Below the pieces are notes generated by a model. It did not search any database. It was not told the DNA's origin and saw only the letters and a program-made list of their open reading frames with translations. From assembly GCA_001189095.1 (NCBI GenBank), contig LFCK01000004.1:15096-79095 (forward strand): a stretch of DNA of 64,000 nucleotides, in the 5' to 3' direction. Source of the DNA: Parcubacteria bacterium C7867-001 (GTDB lineage Bacteria > Patescibacteria > Paceibacteria > UBA9973 > UBA2103). Positions 23,909-32,741 of the stretch are shown piece by piece. Position 1 is the stretch's first letter. Each line of letters opens with the position of its first letter. The position numbers and the translations under genes are program-made.

Positions 23909-24175
23909 ATGCAAACACAGACAGATTACCTGTCGCTCGGCGACCAGATAAAGCACCTCACGCAGCTTACGGAGGAAAATAATAAGCTACTAAAAGCAAT
24001 GCGTCGCGATAAGTGGATTGCCCTCATCGTGAACATCGTGTTCTGGGGCGTCCTGTTCTACTTCTCCTATGTCCTCACGATGCAGTTCATGGGCCCGCTC
24101 ATGAGCCAAATGGGCTCGGGCTCGGCTGACTTCCAGAACCTCATTCAGCAATATCAAAGCCAGCTCGGCAAATAA
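23909..24175 (+). CDS. Hypothetical single-pass membrane protein
   Basis: At 88 residues it has an N-terminal coiled-coil-like helix (LTQLTEENNKLLKAMR), one membrane helix (about 36-58) and a Gln-rich tail. I recognise no family. TATACT (23896-23901) ends 7 nt before the ATG, again the leaderless arrangement. A perfect bidirectional hairpin separates it from the following tRNA. Confidence 0.7.
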   Translation: MQTQTDYLSLGDQIKHLTQLTEENNKLLKAMRRDKWIALIVNIVFWGVLFYFSYVLTMQFMGPLMSQMGSGSADFQNLIQQYQSQLGK

Positions 24176-24207
24176 CAAAAAGCGGCCGTAGGCCGCTTTT
24201 TGTTATT
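24171..24207. terminator. Terminator between the gene at 23909 and tRNA-Phe
   Basis: A 17-bp perfect stem around GTA, with A- and T-runs on its flanks; it also overlaps the stop codon of the gene. Confidence 0.9.
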
Positions 24208-24212
24208 TTCGG

Positions 24213-24285
24213 TGCTTGGACCCGGGCTCGAACCGGGGACCCCTTCCTCTTCAGGGAAGTGCTCTACCAACTGAGCTATCCAAGC
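24213..24285 (-). tRNA. tRNA-Phe (GAA)
   Basis: 73 nt on the minus strand; acceptor GCTTGGA/TCCAAGC, anticodon loop CTGAAGA, T-loop TTCGAGC, discriminator A. Confidence 0.95.
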
Positions 24286-24333
24286 AACTGCGCTATCCTA
24301 CCACAAACCCGTTCTCGCGTGCAGTCTTGACGA

Positions 24334-24454
24334 GAAACTCCTGTAATCGATGAGATGCAAGGCGCGGAGCTAAGACTTCTCGACGCGTATCAAGCATACG
24401 AAGAGAGAAGTCGGGAGGCTCCGCAACGAAGCAGATCGCGATTACCGGAGTTTC
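24334..24454 (-). repeat. 121-nt imperfect hairpin just downstream of hsp20
   Basis: Nested arms: GAAACTCC.GTAATCG (24334-24349) with CGATTAC.GGAGTTTC (24439-24454), GCGGAGC with GCTCCGC (24364/24418), ACTTCTC with GAGAAGT (24375/24405), CGTAT with ATACG (24386/24396). It begins 3 nt beyond the hsp20 stop, so it is probably the hsp20 3' untranslated region. Confidence 0.6.
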
Positions 24455-24456
24455 TT

Positions 24457-24966
24457 CTAGCCCGCTTTGACGCGGAGTTTCGTCTGGCGAGTACGATCAA
24501 GCTTCGGAAGGGTAATGCTCAAAAGGCCATCCTTGCACGAGGCAACTGAATTATCGACGTCGATTTCCTGAGGAAGCAGTACGGTGCGGGTGAAGCTGCC
24601 CCAGAAGAGTTCCTGGCTGAAGTAGTCAGGGCCGGAGATGCGTTCGCGCTCTTCGCGCGAACCTTCAATGACGACCATATCGCGGCTGATAGAAACATTC
24701 AGTTCGTCCGGGCGGACGCCTGCGACAAAGGAGCGAATGATGATTTCATTCTGCGTCTGGTACACGTCTACCGGAAGCTGTCCTTCTGCAGCCTGCGGCT
24801 CTTCTTCGTGCACCATTGGCTGCGGCGCGGCCGCCTGCTGGTTCAAGGAGAGCTTCTTCACACCACCTTCACGCTTGGGAGCGGCGACCTCTTCGTCGAA
24901 CGAATCGTATTCGTCCGAAAGGGGGACGGCACCTGAAATGCGCTGGAAGAACGAGCCTTTTTTCAT
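24457..24966 (-). CDS. Hsp20/alpha-crystallin small heat-shock protein
   Basis: ATP-independent holdase, 169 residues. The variable N-terminal arm (1-60) is acidic and Gln/Pro-rich. The alpha-crystallin domain spans about 62-165, with VDVYQTQNEIIIRSFVAGV, RISGPDYFSQELFWGSF and the G-L motif DGLLSITLPKL. A long hairpin follows the stop codon. No ROSE-like thermometer is obvious upstream. Confidence 0.9.
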   Translation of the reverse strand: MKKGSFFQRISGAVPLSDEYDSFDEEVAAPKREGGVKKLSLNQQAAAPQPMVHEEEPQAAEGQLPVDVYQTQNEIIIRSFVAGVRPDELNVSISRDMVVIEGSREERERISGPDYFSQELFWGSFTRTVLLPQEIDVDNSVASCKDGLLSITLPKLDRTRQTKLRVKAG

Positions 24967-24990
24967 GGTAATGAGGGGATAAGGGGGTGG

Positions 24991-25701
24991 TTAACAAACG
25001 TTTCTCGGGGCGTTTTGATACTGAATGAATTTTAGTACCTCAAACACCGCAAGGAACACGACGGTACCGGTCCAGACGACAAAGAACGAGAGGAGTGTCG
25101 CGGAACCGCTCGCATTAATTATAAAAAAGTTGAAGAGGGCATGCAATGCGATCGCAAGGATAAGTCCTATCGATGCGGTTATCGCGCGAGCGCGCGGGGA
25201 CCATGTGTAGGAGAAGGCGAGCGCAAAGCCGATCGTCGCCGAGGCGATTGCATGGAGAAGGGTCGAGCCGATGAAGCGGAGATTATCGGTGGCGATGCCG
25301 GCGAGGAACTGTCCCTGCGAGAATGGCTGTATGAGGAAGAGGGTGTTCTCGAGTGCCGCGAATCCAAGAGCAACGGTGAGCATGTAAATGACGAGGTCGA
25401 GGGATTCGTTTACCTGCTTCCTCCAGAGAATGACGAGCGCAGCGAGTCCGTATTTTACCGTCTCTTCGATAGTCGCCCACGCAATGATGGTGCCGAGAGT
25501 GCCCTCACCAAGCTTTTGAATGGCATAGCTTTCAAGTGGCAGCACGATGGGCACGGCAATCATGCCCGTTATGAAGGCAAGGCCAACAAGCCAGCGCGGC
25601 TCAGGGCAACGGGAGTCTTCCTTATTCATGAAGTAGAGCCACACCAGCGGCGGAAGAATTCCGCCTACAAGCGCGTACCCTATGCTCTCAAGGAGAGGCA
25701 T
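24991..25701 (-). CDS. PrsW family intramembrane protease
   Basis: The 236-residue polytopic protein has about seven helices and the PrsW signatures: IEETVKY with the paired glutamates at 79-80, ALENTLF, LLHAIASA and ALHALFNF. PrsW enzymes cleave membrane anti-sigma factors; the substrate here is unknown. Its start overlaps the end of valS by 14 nt, so it is translationally coupled to valS. Confidence 0.85.
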   Translation of the reverse strand: MPLLESIGYALVGGILPPLVWLYFMNKEDSRCPEPRWLVGLAFITGMIAVPIVLPLESYAIQKLGEGTLGTIIAWATIEETVKYGLAALVILWRKQVNESLDLVIYMLTVALGFAALENTLFLIQPFSQGQFLAGIATDNLRFIGSTLLHAIASATIGFALAFSYTWSPRARAITASIGLILAIALHALFNFFIINASGSATLLSFFVVWTGTVVFLAVFEVLKFIQYQNAPRNVC

Positions 25702-27802
25702 GCGTTCCCGTTGGCCAGCTGGTAATCATAAGTAGGTTGGAGCGATCAGGCATCGAAGACCAAATCTCTTCTGTAATGAACGGCATGAAAGGGTGCAGAA
25801 GTTTCAGAATGTCCGCAAGGGCGACACGCAAAAACTTCTGGCGTGACTGTTTAGCGTCAAGGTTCTCACCGTTCAGTATCGGCTTCGACTCCTCTAGGAT
25901 AGCATCCGCAAGTCGGTTCCATGTGTAGTGATACAGCTTCTCAGCGGCGAGATAGAAGCGGTACTCTTCGAGGTCCTTGGTAACGTCTTCCGCAAGTTCG
26001 AAAAACTCAGCGTGGAGCGCTTGGTCGGCGTCCGCGAATTCCACCGACATATCTGCGTCTTCCGTATTTTCAAGAATGAAGCGGGAAATGTTCCAGAGTT
26101 TGTTTGCGAAGTGCTTGTAGCCCTTCACTTTATCCTCGCGCATCGCGAGGTCGGTCCCCGGCGTGTTGCCGACGACAAGCGCCATACGAAGAGCGTCGGT
26201 ACCGTATTTATCGGTGAGGTCGAGCGGCGCAATCACATTGCCTTTCGATTTACTCATCTTCTTGCCATTTGCGTCGTTCACAAGGCCATGGAGATAGACG
26301 GTATGGAAAGGAACTTCGTTCGTCAGGTAGAGACTGAAGCAGAGCATGCGTGCGACCCAGAAGAAAAGGATGTCGTGCGCTGTTTCCATCACTGAGGTGG
26401 GGAAGTGTGTCGCAAAATCGGTTCCGTCAGGATAACCAGTCGTCATCAAAGGCCACTGGCCTGAGGAGAACCACGTGTCGAAGGTGTCGGTGTCTTGCGT
26501 CCATCCTTCTCCGGGGCTCTGGGCACTCGCAACCCATTCGCCGTCCTTCTCCCATGCAGGAATGGGGATGCCCCAAATGATTTGGCGGCTGATGTTCCAG
26601 TCGAGCGTATTTTCCATCCAGTTGCGGAAGATCTTTGCCTCATGGTCAGGGATGAAGCGAACACGCCCGGAGTTTGCCGCCTCAAGTGCGCGTTCAGCAA
26701 GTGGTGCCATCTTTACGAACCACTGATCCTTTATCTGCGGCTCGATCATTGTGTTGCACTTGTAGCAGCGCTTTACGACGTTCTTATAGCTCTCATCAGT
26801 TTTTGCAAGGAGTCCTTTTGCATTGAGTTTCTCCACTATCTTCGCGCGCGCGTCCGTAATCTTCATTCCTTCGAATTCGCCCGCGATAGGGAGGAGTTTT
26901 CCGCGCCAGTCGATAATCTGCTCGATGTCGAGGTTGTGACGCTTCGCGATTTCAAAGTCTATTTGGGAGTGCCATGGTGTAATGGTCATCACGCCCGTTC
27001 CAAACTCCATGTCGACTGCTTCGTCCTTGATGACGGTCGCGGTGATTGGGCCGTTGATCCACTCAAGGTCGAGCTGCTGGCCGTGCACGTACTCTTTGTA
27101 GCGCGGGTCCTCGGGGTGCATTACGACGTACTTGTCGCCAAACTTTGTCTCGGGACGCACGGTACCGATAGTGAACGGTCCGTACTTAAAGTAATAGAAA
27201 GGGGTCGTCTCTTCGACGCTCTCGGTTTCAATATCGGAAAGGGAGGTCTGGTGCTTCGGACACCAGTTGATGGTGCGTTGACCGCGATAGATGAGGCCGT
27301 CGCCAAACATCTTCACAAACGTCTTTTGTACCCGCTCCACCACATCCGGATCAAGGGTGAATTTCTCGCGCGACCAGTCACAGGACGCTCCGAGCTTCCG
27401 CACCTGATCCTCCATATTCTTCTTGTTGCTCTGCGTGAATTCGAAAATTTCCTTGTAGAGGTCTTTTGGGTCCATGGAGAAGCGTGAACGACCTTCCTTC
27501 TCAAGAATGCGTTCATAGACAACTTGAGTTTCAAAGCCTGCGTGGTCGGCACCGGGGATCCAGAGCGCGCGCTTCCCGCGCATACGAGCGAAGCGGGTAA
27601 GAATATCCTGCACGGTAGTGCCAAGCGCGTGGCCGACATGGAGATTGCCGTTGGCGTTTGGTGGGGGCATCACGATAGTGAACGGCTCGCCGTTCTTTTG
27701 GGGGAGGTTATCCGGATTGAAGTAGCCGCTCTCTTCCCACTCCTTATATATGCGGGGTTCGGTCTCAGAGGGCTGATACGGCTTGAGGAATTTAGCGTCC
27801 AT
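25688..27802 (-). CDS. valS: Valyl-tRNA synthetase (short form)
   Basis: Class I synthetase charging tRNA-Val. It has the HIGH-type motif HVGH (55-58, after PPPNANGNL), KMSKSKGN (about 525) and the editing-domain insertion in between. At 704 residues it is about 200 shorter than typical ValRS, and the C-terminal coiled-coil arm is missing, as expected in reduced genomes. TGC-TATATT (27814-27809) ends 6 nt before the ATG with no SD, so the mRNA is probably leaderless. Confidence 0.96.
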   Translation of the reverse strand: MDAKFLKPYQPSETEPRIYKEWEESGYFNPDNLPQKNGEPFTIVMPPPNANGNLHVGHALGTTVQDILTRFARMRGKRALWIPGADHAGFETQVVYERILEKEGRSRFSMDPKDLYKEIFEFTQSNKKNMEDQVRKLGASCDWSREKFTLDPDVVERVQKTFVKMFGDGLIYRGQRTINWCPKHQTSLSDIETESVEETTPFYYFKYGPFTIGTVRPETKFGDKYVVMHPEDPRYKEYVHGQQLDLEWINGPITATVIKDEAVDMEFGTGVMTITPWHSQIDFEIAKRHNLDIEQIIDWRGKLLPIAGEFEGMKITDARAKIVEKLNAKGLLAKTDESYKNVVKRCYKCNTMIEPQIKDQWFVKMAPLAERALEAANSGRVRFIPDHEAKIFRNWMENTLDWNISRQIIWGIPIPAWEKDGEWVASAQSPGEGWTQDTDTFDTWFSSGQWPLMTTGYPDGTDFATHFPTSVMETAHDILFFWVARMLCFSLYLTNEVPFHTVYLHGLVNDANGKKMSKSKGNVIAPLDLTDKYGTDALRMALVVGNTPGTDLAMREDKVKGYKHFANKLWNISRFILENTEDADMSVEFADADQALHAEFFELAEDVTKDLEEYRFYLAAEKLYHYTWNRLADAILEESKPILNGENLDAKQSRQKFLRVALADILKLLHPFMPFITEEIWSSMPDRSNLLMITSWPTGTHASP

Positions 27803-27852
27803 TCAAAAAATATAGCAGATACGGGCTTTTTTCGGCATTGCTAAGGGGTCTA

Positions 27853-27881
27853 TTGACTAATAGACCACAAAATGTTACAAT
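27853..27881 (+). promoter_or_regulatory. Promoter of the gene at 27929
   Basis: TTGACT (27853-27858), 17-bp spacer, TACAAT (27876-27881), also TGT-extended. Confidence 0.85.
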
Positions 27882-27928
27882 GCAGTTTGAGTCGGCATAG
27901 GGCCGATTCTGTTCAGTGGGAGAAAGCG

Positions 27929-28465
27929 ATGACTTCATCGCGAACGCGTGATGTGTTACGGAAAACGTCCCGTGTAAGGGACGTCAACGACGACACGGAT
28001 GAAAATGTTCCGTTCGTTCCCCGAGGCGCCGTCGTCGAGCGATTGACGATCTGGGGCGCTGAAAACGCTCCGACCTTCCTGATGACCATTCCGGAGGGCG
28101 CGCTTCTGCGCGAGACGGATCATGCTGGCGTGTACCTTGAGTGGTCCACCGCCGGCGTCCAATTCTTCCTGCGCGCGGATAATCCGGAAGCCTTCGCAGG
28201 CAAACGGGTTCGCGTGCGCGGCGAGATCAACGAGAAGCGGTACGAGAACGGCGACATCAGCCTCTATCTCGACTTCTTCGATCCTGTCGACTTCGTCAAC
28301 GACGGCACGACGCAGCCCACCCATGACGTGGTGGTGCACAATCGTGCCGATCAGATGCGCCGCGCGCCGCCGGTGTTTTCGGTTCCCATCCCAGGGATGC
28401 CGGGCGCCATCGCGGTGTATGACCATGTGGTCAGCGCCTACAAACAGAAGAGCGGGGCAGCGTAG
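27929..28465 (+). CDS. Hypothetical protein, SD-led
   Basis: A 178-residue soluble protein. The central part (GKRVRVRGEINEKRYENG and flanking strands) has the look of an OB-like beta-barrel, but I cannot assign a family. ATG 27929 follows GGGAGAAAG. Its strong promoter, leader and terminator make it a one-gene unit. Confidence 0.75.
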   Translation: MTSSRTRDVLRKTSRVRDVNDDTDENVPFVPRGAVVERLTIWGAENAPTFLMTIPEGALLRETDHAGVYLEWSTAGVQFFLRADNPEAFAGKRVRVRGEINEKRYENGDISLYLDFFDPVDFVNDGTTQPTHDVVVHNRADQMRRAPPVFSVPIPGMPGAIAVYDHVVSAYKQKSGAA

Positions 28466-28495
28466 AACATACGCGCGTAAGCCCCGCAAAACCTT

Positions 28496-28526
28496 AACGG
28501 GCCGCCCTTCGGGCGGCCCGTTTTTC
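28496..28526 (+). terminator. Terminator after the gene at 27929
   Basis: AACGGGCCGCCC-TTC-GGGCGGCCCGTT then TTT. A second weaker stem, GCGGGGC/GCCCCGC, precedes it. Confidence 0.9.
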
Positions 28527-28538
28527 ATACCTATCCTC

Positions 28539-28567
28539 TTGCGAACATGCCGGTTGCGGTACATAGT
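28539..28567 (+). promoter_or_regulatory. Promoter of the gene at 28597
   Basis: TTGCGA (28539-28544), 17-bp spacer, CATAGT (28562-28567). Confidence 0.5.
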
Positions 28568-28596
28568 CTCGGAAGGTCAGGACAAAGGAGAAATAC

Positions 28597-28845
28597 ATGG
28601 CCGACGGCATCGTCGAAACATGGCTTGAAAATCACGTCGTGCTGAAGATTGGGGGTCGTCTCGTGCAAGTGCCGAAAGCGGCACTTACGAAAAAGGGCGA
28701 CCGCTACATCCTTTCGCCGGACGCGCGAATTGAGCATATCTTTCCGCCAAGGAAAGAACCTGATGTCGATATTGTCGAGGTTCCCGAGGAATTCGGGCGT
28801 CGACTTTCGGAATATCTCGCCGGCACGAACGTGTCTGCGGCATGA
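28597..28845 (+). CDS. Hypothetical small soluble protein, SD-led
   Basis: The 82-residue protein starts MADGIVETWLENHVVLKIGG, with predicted beta-strands and a charged tail. No family is recognised. AAAGGAG precedes the ATG by 7 nt. It is flanked by its own promoter and terminator and converges on tsaD. Confidence 0.75.
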   Translation: MADGIVETWLENHVVLKIGGRLVQVPKAALTKKGDRYILSPDARIEHIFPPRKEPDVDIVEVPEEFGRRLSEYLAGTNVSAA

Positions 28846-28849
28846 AATG

Positions 28850-28880
28850 GGCCGGAATCGCAGAGCGATTCCGGCCTCGT
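28850..28880 (+). terminator. Terminator between the gene at 28597 and tsaD
   Basis: GGCCGGAATCGC-AGA-GCGATTCCGGCC then TCGTT. Confidence 0.8.
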
Positions 28881-28884
28881 TCGT

Positions 28885-30060
28885 TTATGCCGAGAGCGAA
28901 AGATTGCCGTCGGCGCGCAGGGTGGCGATGTCAGCGAATTGCTTTTTCAGTGCACGGAAGTAGCCGGCGACGCCGATCATAATGGCATTGTCGCCAGTGA
29001 GCGACGCTCTCGGTATGAAGAGCGAGACGTCAGGACGTTCATCACGGAGTTTATCGGTGAAGACGCGGCGTATGTGCGTATTTGCGGACACACCACCACC
29101 GATGATAAGAGCCCGAGCGCCAGTTTCTTCAAGTGCGCGCAGTGTTTTTGCATACAGTACATCTGCCGCGGCATCTTCAAATGCCATCGAGAGCTGTTCT
29201 TTCTGGAGCTCAGAAAGTTCGCCGATTTCTTTTACTTTATAGAGGACGGATGTTTTGAGTCCGCTGAAAGAGAAATCGCAATTGTCCTCGTGGATCATTG
29301 GTCGAGGGAGTTGGAAGGGGTTGGTCGAGGAATCCTCTCGGTGGCGCTCGGCAAGCTTAGAAACTTCAGGACCGCCGGGATACGGAAGGTCCATCATACG
29401 TGCCACCTTATCGAAGGCTTCGCCGACCGCATCGTCTCGTGTCTGCCCGAGCAGCTTATAACTTCCGTCTTCCATGCGGAGATCAAGCTCAGTGTGTCCG
29501 CCTGAAATAAGAAGACCGAGCGTTTTTTCTGGAATGGAAACCGAGAGCGCCCCATCTTTTTCTTCGGCGAGCGCAACGAGGAAGTGGCCCTCCATATGGT
29601 TTACGCCGACGACGGGGATATCCCAAAGGACAGAAAGTGCGCGGGCGAAATTCACGCCGACCCAGAGCGCTGGCTCGAGTCCTGGTCCGTGCGTCACGGT
29701 AATTGCATCGATAGCCGGCTTCTCGCATTCATTTACGAACGCAAAAAATGCACCCGTAAGATCGGGTTCGCGGGAAAGAATCTCGACGATGCGTTCGTAC
29801 TTTTCGGGAGAAATAACCTGAGTGTCTTCACGAAGCATTTCGGCCTCTTCGAGTGCGGCCTCCAAGAGCGGGACGAGATTTTTTGCGTGTTCGCGCTTAG
29901 CGATAGCAGGGAACACGCCACCGTACTCTTTATGGATATCAATTTGAGAAATGAGTGCGTTTCCGAGAACGTTGAAGGTTGCCCCCGCTTCGTCGCCGTT
30001 CGCTTCCAGAACGGCGACCGCCGTTTCATCGCACGAGGTCTCAATCGCGAGGAGTTTCAT
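28885..30060 (-). CDS. tsaD: tRNA threonylcarbamoyltransferase TsaD
   Basis: Adds the threonylcarbamoyl group to A37 of ANN-decoding tRNAs, together with TsaB, TsaC and TsaE (none seen here). It has ETSCDETAVAV at the N-terminus, the metal motif NHMEGH and the ASKHA nucleotide-binding motifs (LLISGGHTEL, IIGGGVSANTHIR). At 391 residues it is longer than usual because of an insertion of about 45 residues around 80-125. ATG 30060 (MKLLAIETSC) is chosen; it overlaps the end of the DHH gene by 20 nt. Confidence 0.95.
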   Translation of the reverse strand: MKLLAIETSCDETAVAVLEANGDEAGATFNVLGNALISQIDIHKEYGGVFPAIAKREHAKNLVPLLEAALEEAEMLREDTQVISPEKYERIVEILSREPDLTGAFFAFVNECEKPAIDAITVTHGPGLEPALWVGVNFARALSVLWDIPVVGVNHMEGHFLVALAEEKDGALSVSIPEKTLGLLISGGHTELDLRMEDGSYKLLGQTRDDAVGEAFDKVARMMDLPYPGGPEVSKLAERHREDSSTNPFQLPRPMIHEDNCDFSFSGLKTSVLYKVKEIGELSELQKEQLSMAFEDAAADVLYAKTLRALEETGARALIIGGGVSANTHIRRVFTDKLRDERPDVSLFIPRASLTGDNAIMIGVAGYFRALKKQFADIATLRADGNLSLSA

Positions 30061-30904
30061 CTTCAGCAATAATTGTCCATGGGAATGGACCTTCACGCCG
30101 GATAAGGAATCCTGCGGAGTTTGGATGGCCGTTGCCGCCGAATTTCTGCGCGATTTTCGATACGTCTACCGAACCGTCGCCCCGAATAGAAACACCGTAC
30201 CCGTTCGGGTGTGCCGAGATGACCAAGGCGCACGGACCCTTTTTCTTTGCAAGAAGATTCCCGACAAGAGATTTCATCGACTTCAGTGGATGTGCTTGTG
30301 CGAAATATACTTCGTGTCCTTCAAATGACACGAGTTTCGCATGCTCTACGGAGATAGCTGCGAGCCGTTCGAAATATTCGCGATAGACAGTCGCCCGTGA
30401 GAGCATCGTCTCTCTTGTCGATGGGTTGTCGAGGGCTTGAGCAATTTCATCCCATACCTGAAATTCAAATGGCTGCACTTCAAGAAAGGTGATAATCGCG
30501 CGAGTGTCAGGAAGTGAAAAACGGAATAGGTCGTCGTCCTCAACATGCTGGAGAAGCGTCGGAAAGGGGGTCTCGGGATGGAAATAGTCCCACGCAATTG
30601 CAGCTCCTGAATGGTCGCTGGCGTAGCGGTATTCCGGCATGCTACGTATGACATCTTCAACACCCTCGTGGTGGTCGAGCATCGTTACGCTTTTCGCAAT
30701 TGTGATGAACTGATCCATTACCTCTTTCGTATAGCAGAAATCGATGAAGTAAAGGTTTGCACCCGTGCATGCTTCGTACGGCGGCTCACCGTTTCGTGAA
30801 AGTGGAATATATTCAGCAGCGTCGCCGAATTTCTTCCATGCGGCATACGCGCCGCCGAATCCGTCGGGGCAGTTGCCGTGATAAAGAATGATCGTTTTTT
30901 CCAT
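30041..30904 (-). CDS. DHH-family phosphoesterase
   Basis: The 287-residue protein has the DHH domain motifs LYHGNCPDGFGGAYAA and MLDHHEG, and the DHHA1 motif FGGNGHPNSAGF. Relatives hydrolyse phosphodiesters (nanoRNA, cyclic dinucleotides) or single-stranded DNA. Here the substrate is unknown. It is translationally coupled to tsaD downstream and starts 9 nt after the upstream methyltransferase gene stops. A TAAACT box ends 6 nt before the ATG. Confidence 0.85.
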   Translation of the reverse strand: MEKTIILYHGNCPDGFGGAYAAWKKFGDAAEYIPLSRNGEPPYEACTGANLYFIDFCYTKEVMDQFITIAKSVTMLDHHEGVEDVIRSMPEYRYASDHSGAAIAWDYFHPETPFPTLLQHVEDDDLFRFSLPDTRAIITFLEVQPFEFQVWDEIAQALDNPSTRETMLSRATVYREYFERLAAISVEHAKLVSFEGHEVYFAQAHPLKSMKSLVGNLLAKKKGPCALVISAHPNGYGVSIRGDGSVDVSKIAQKFGGNGHPNSAGFLIRREGPFPWTIIAEDETPRD

Positions 30905-30913
30905 AAAGTTAGT

Positions 30914-31771
30914 TTATCGCACGAAGCGGACGTACATGCCGGCGGGGATGAAGCGAGTTGAGTCGGTCTCAGGAATGCGGAGTTCACCATACTGTACTTC
31001 GTTGTTCGCAAAAACGCTCTGAACCAGCTGCTTGAACGAAAGTGGGGAATAGCCAGCGGCATAGCCGTTCAAAAGGAAGAATGAGCCGGAAGCATCTCCA
31101 AGAAGCTCCTTCAGCTGCTCCATGAGCGGGAGGAGATCTTCTTCTATTTTCCACACCTCGTCTTTGGCGCCGCGGCCGAACGCAGGTGGATCAAGAAGGA
31201 TGCCATCATACTTCGCGCCGCGCTTCACTTCGCGCTTTACGAAGGTGCGCACATCTTCGTGTATGTAGCGGATTGCGTCTTCCGCAAGGCCGGATGCTTC
31301 TGCGTTTTCTTTGCACCACGCGAGGCTCGCCTTCGACGAATCAACATGGGTAACTTCGGCACCAGCTTTTGCAGCAAGTACGCTCGCAGCGCCGGTATAG
31401 CCGAAAAGATTGAGCACTTTTGGCTTCTTGAGCGTCTTGATGCGTTCGTCGGTCCACGACCAGTTCGCCGCTTGCTCGGGAAAGAGTCCCACATGCTTAA
31501 AGTTGGTGAGCTTCGCGTAGAGCAGCGCGTCTGTATATGCGACGGTCCACGATTCAGGCACATCGGAATTCTTCTTCCATGCGCCTTTGCCGTTTTCCCA
31601 TACGAACTCCGCATTCGCGTTTCCCCAGAGCTCGGGCTTACTTTTTTTCCAGATGGCCTGCGTATCAGGACGCGAAAGGACGAGATAGCCAAAACGCTCG
31701 AGCTTCATGTGGTCTCCCGAGTCGAGGAGTTCGTAACCACTGAAGTCTTCTATCGAAAGATGTTTCTCCAT
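30914..31771 (-). CDS. Class I SAM methyltransferase, RlmI/RlmL-like
   Basis: At 285 residues it has motif I VLNLFGYTGAASVLAAKAGA, motif II VTHVDSS and the catalytic-loop motif LLDPPAFGRG of the RlmI/RlmK class of 23S rRNA cytosine-C5/guanine methyltransferases. The N-terminal PUA domain of RlmI is absent. It lies 2 nt downstream of the TrmH-family gene, so both may modify rRNA from one operon. Confidence 0.85.
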   Translation of the reverse strand: MEKHLSIEDFSGYELLDSGDHMKLERFGYLVLSRPDTQAIWKKSKPELWGNANAEFVWENGKGAWKKNSDVPESWTVAYTDALLYAKLTNFKHVGLFPEQAANWSWTDERIKTLKKPKVLNLFGYTGAASVLAAKAGAEVTHVDSSKASLAWCKENAEASGLAEDAIRYIHEDVRTFVKREVKRGAKYDGILLDPPAFGRGAKDEVWKIEEDLLPLMEQLKELLGDASGSFFLLNGYAAGYSPLSFKQLVQSVFANNEVQYGELRIPETDSTRFIPAGMYVRFVR

Positions 31772-31773
31772 GC

Positions 31774-32529
31774 CTAGGCGCGAAGTGCGTGCGGGTGTTT
31801 ACCACTCCATGCATGGAAAACGATTCCCGCTGAGACGGCGACGTTCAAGGATTCGGTGCGGGGATGCATCGGAATAGAAAGAGTGATGTCGCAGGTCTCG
31901 AGCGTCTTTTCGCGGATGCCGTCGCCTTCGTTGCCGAAAACAAACACTGCTGGCGCGTCGAAGTTTTCATTCTGAATTTGTTCGCCGTCCATGGCGAGGC
32001 CGTAGATCCAGAAGCCTTTGTCCTTGAGTGTTCGGAGCGTTGTATTCACGTTGCCTATTGAAACGAGCGGAATGCGGAATGCCATGCCGGCCGAAGTCTT
32101 CACGACGGTACCGGTCACCTGTGCTTGGTTGTGTTCAGGAATGAGAACGCCAGCGAGTCCGAAGGCGGCAGCCGAACGGATGATGGCTCCCACATTATGG
32201 GGATCTTGTACTTCGCCAAGAACCGCGAGCGCCGTCGCCTTGGTCGGCGTAAGTTCGCGAATGAAATCATCGAATGAGCGAACAAGGAGGCCGGTGTCGA
32301 CAACTGCGATGACGCCCTGATGCGTCTTGTCGTCACCGACCTTGCGGTTTGCTTCGCCAGCTTTGAGCTCGCTTACGGGAATGCCGCGCTGCTTCAGCTT
32401 GCTGCGAAGTGCAGCATCGGAAACGTCGGGCGAAAGGTGGACACGCTTAATGACCTGCGGTGCGCTCTCAAGCGCTTCCATCAGTGCGTTCTTGCCGTAT
32501 ATGTATGCTTTTTCGAGGGGTTTGGGCAT
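31774..32529 (-). CDS. TrmH/SpoU-family 2'-O-ribose RNA methyltransferase (RlmB-like)
   Basis: At 251 residues it has a short L30e-like substrate-binding domain (about 1-85), then the SPOUT knot domain with the three motifs VQDPHNVGAIIRSAAAF, VFGNEGDGI and IPMHPRTESLNVAVSAGI. It methylates a ribose in rRNA or tRNA; RlmB-type 23S rRNA modification is the most likely role. It forms the first gene of a run toward tsaD. Confidence 0.92.
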   Translation of the reverse strand: MPKPLEKAYIYGKNALMEALESAPQVIKRVHLSPDVSDAALRSKLKQRGIPVSELKAGEANRKVGDDKTHQGVIAVVDTGLLVRSFDDFIRELTPTKATALAVLGEVQDPHNVGAIIRSAAAFGLAGVLIPEHNQAQVTGTVVKTSAGMAFRIPLVSIGNVNTTLRTLKDKGFWIYGLAMDGEQIQNENFDAPAVFVFGNEGDGIREKTLETCDITLSIPMHPRTESLNVAVSAGIVFHAWSGKHPHALRA

Positions 32530-32623
32530 GGGAAAAGGGTTAGTCGCCTACGGCTTTCGGATCCTGTATCGCGCTACAAAAACAATAGTCGCATATTGCT
32601 ACGCAATCGGCTCCTTTGTTTTG

Positions 32624-32696
32624 TGCGCGATACAGGATTCGAACCTGTGACCCTCCCCACGTCAAGGGGATGCTCTACCAACTGAGCTAACCGCGC
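32624..32696 (-). tRNA. tRNA-Val (GAC)
   Basis: 73 nt on the minus strand; acceptor GCGCGGT with ATCGCGC, anticodon loop TTGACGT, T-loop TTCGAAT, discriminator A. Confidence 0.95.
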
Positions 32697-32741
32697 GTAT
32701 GCGTCGCACTTTAACCCAAAAATGGCTACTATTCAATATAT

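Noticed and set aside
24355..24549. 64-codon frame downstream of tRNA-Phe
   Set aside because: It coincides with the long hairpin and the antisense of the hsp20 end, and has no start signals.
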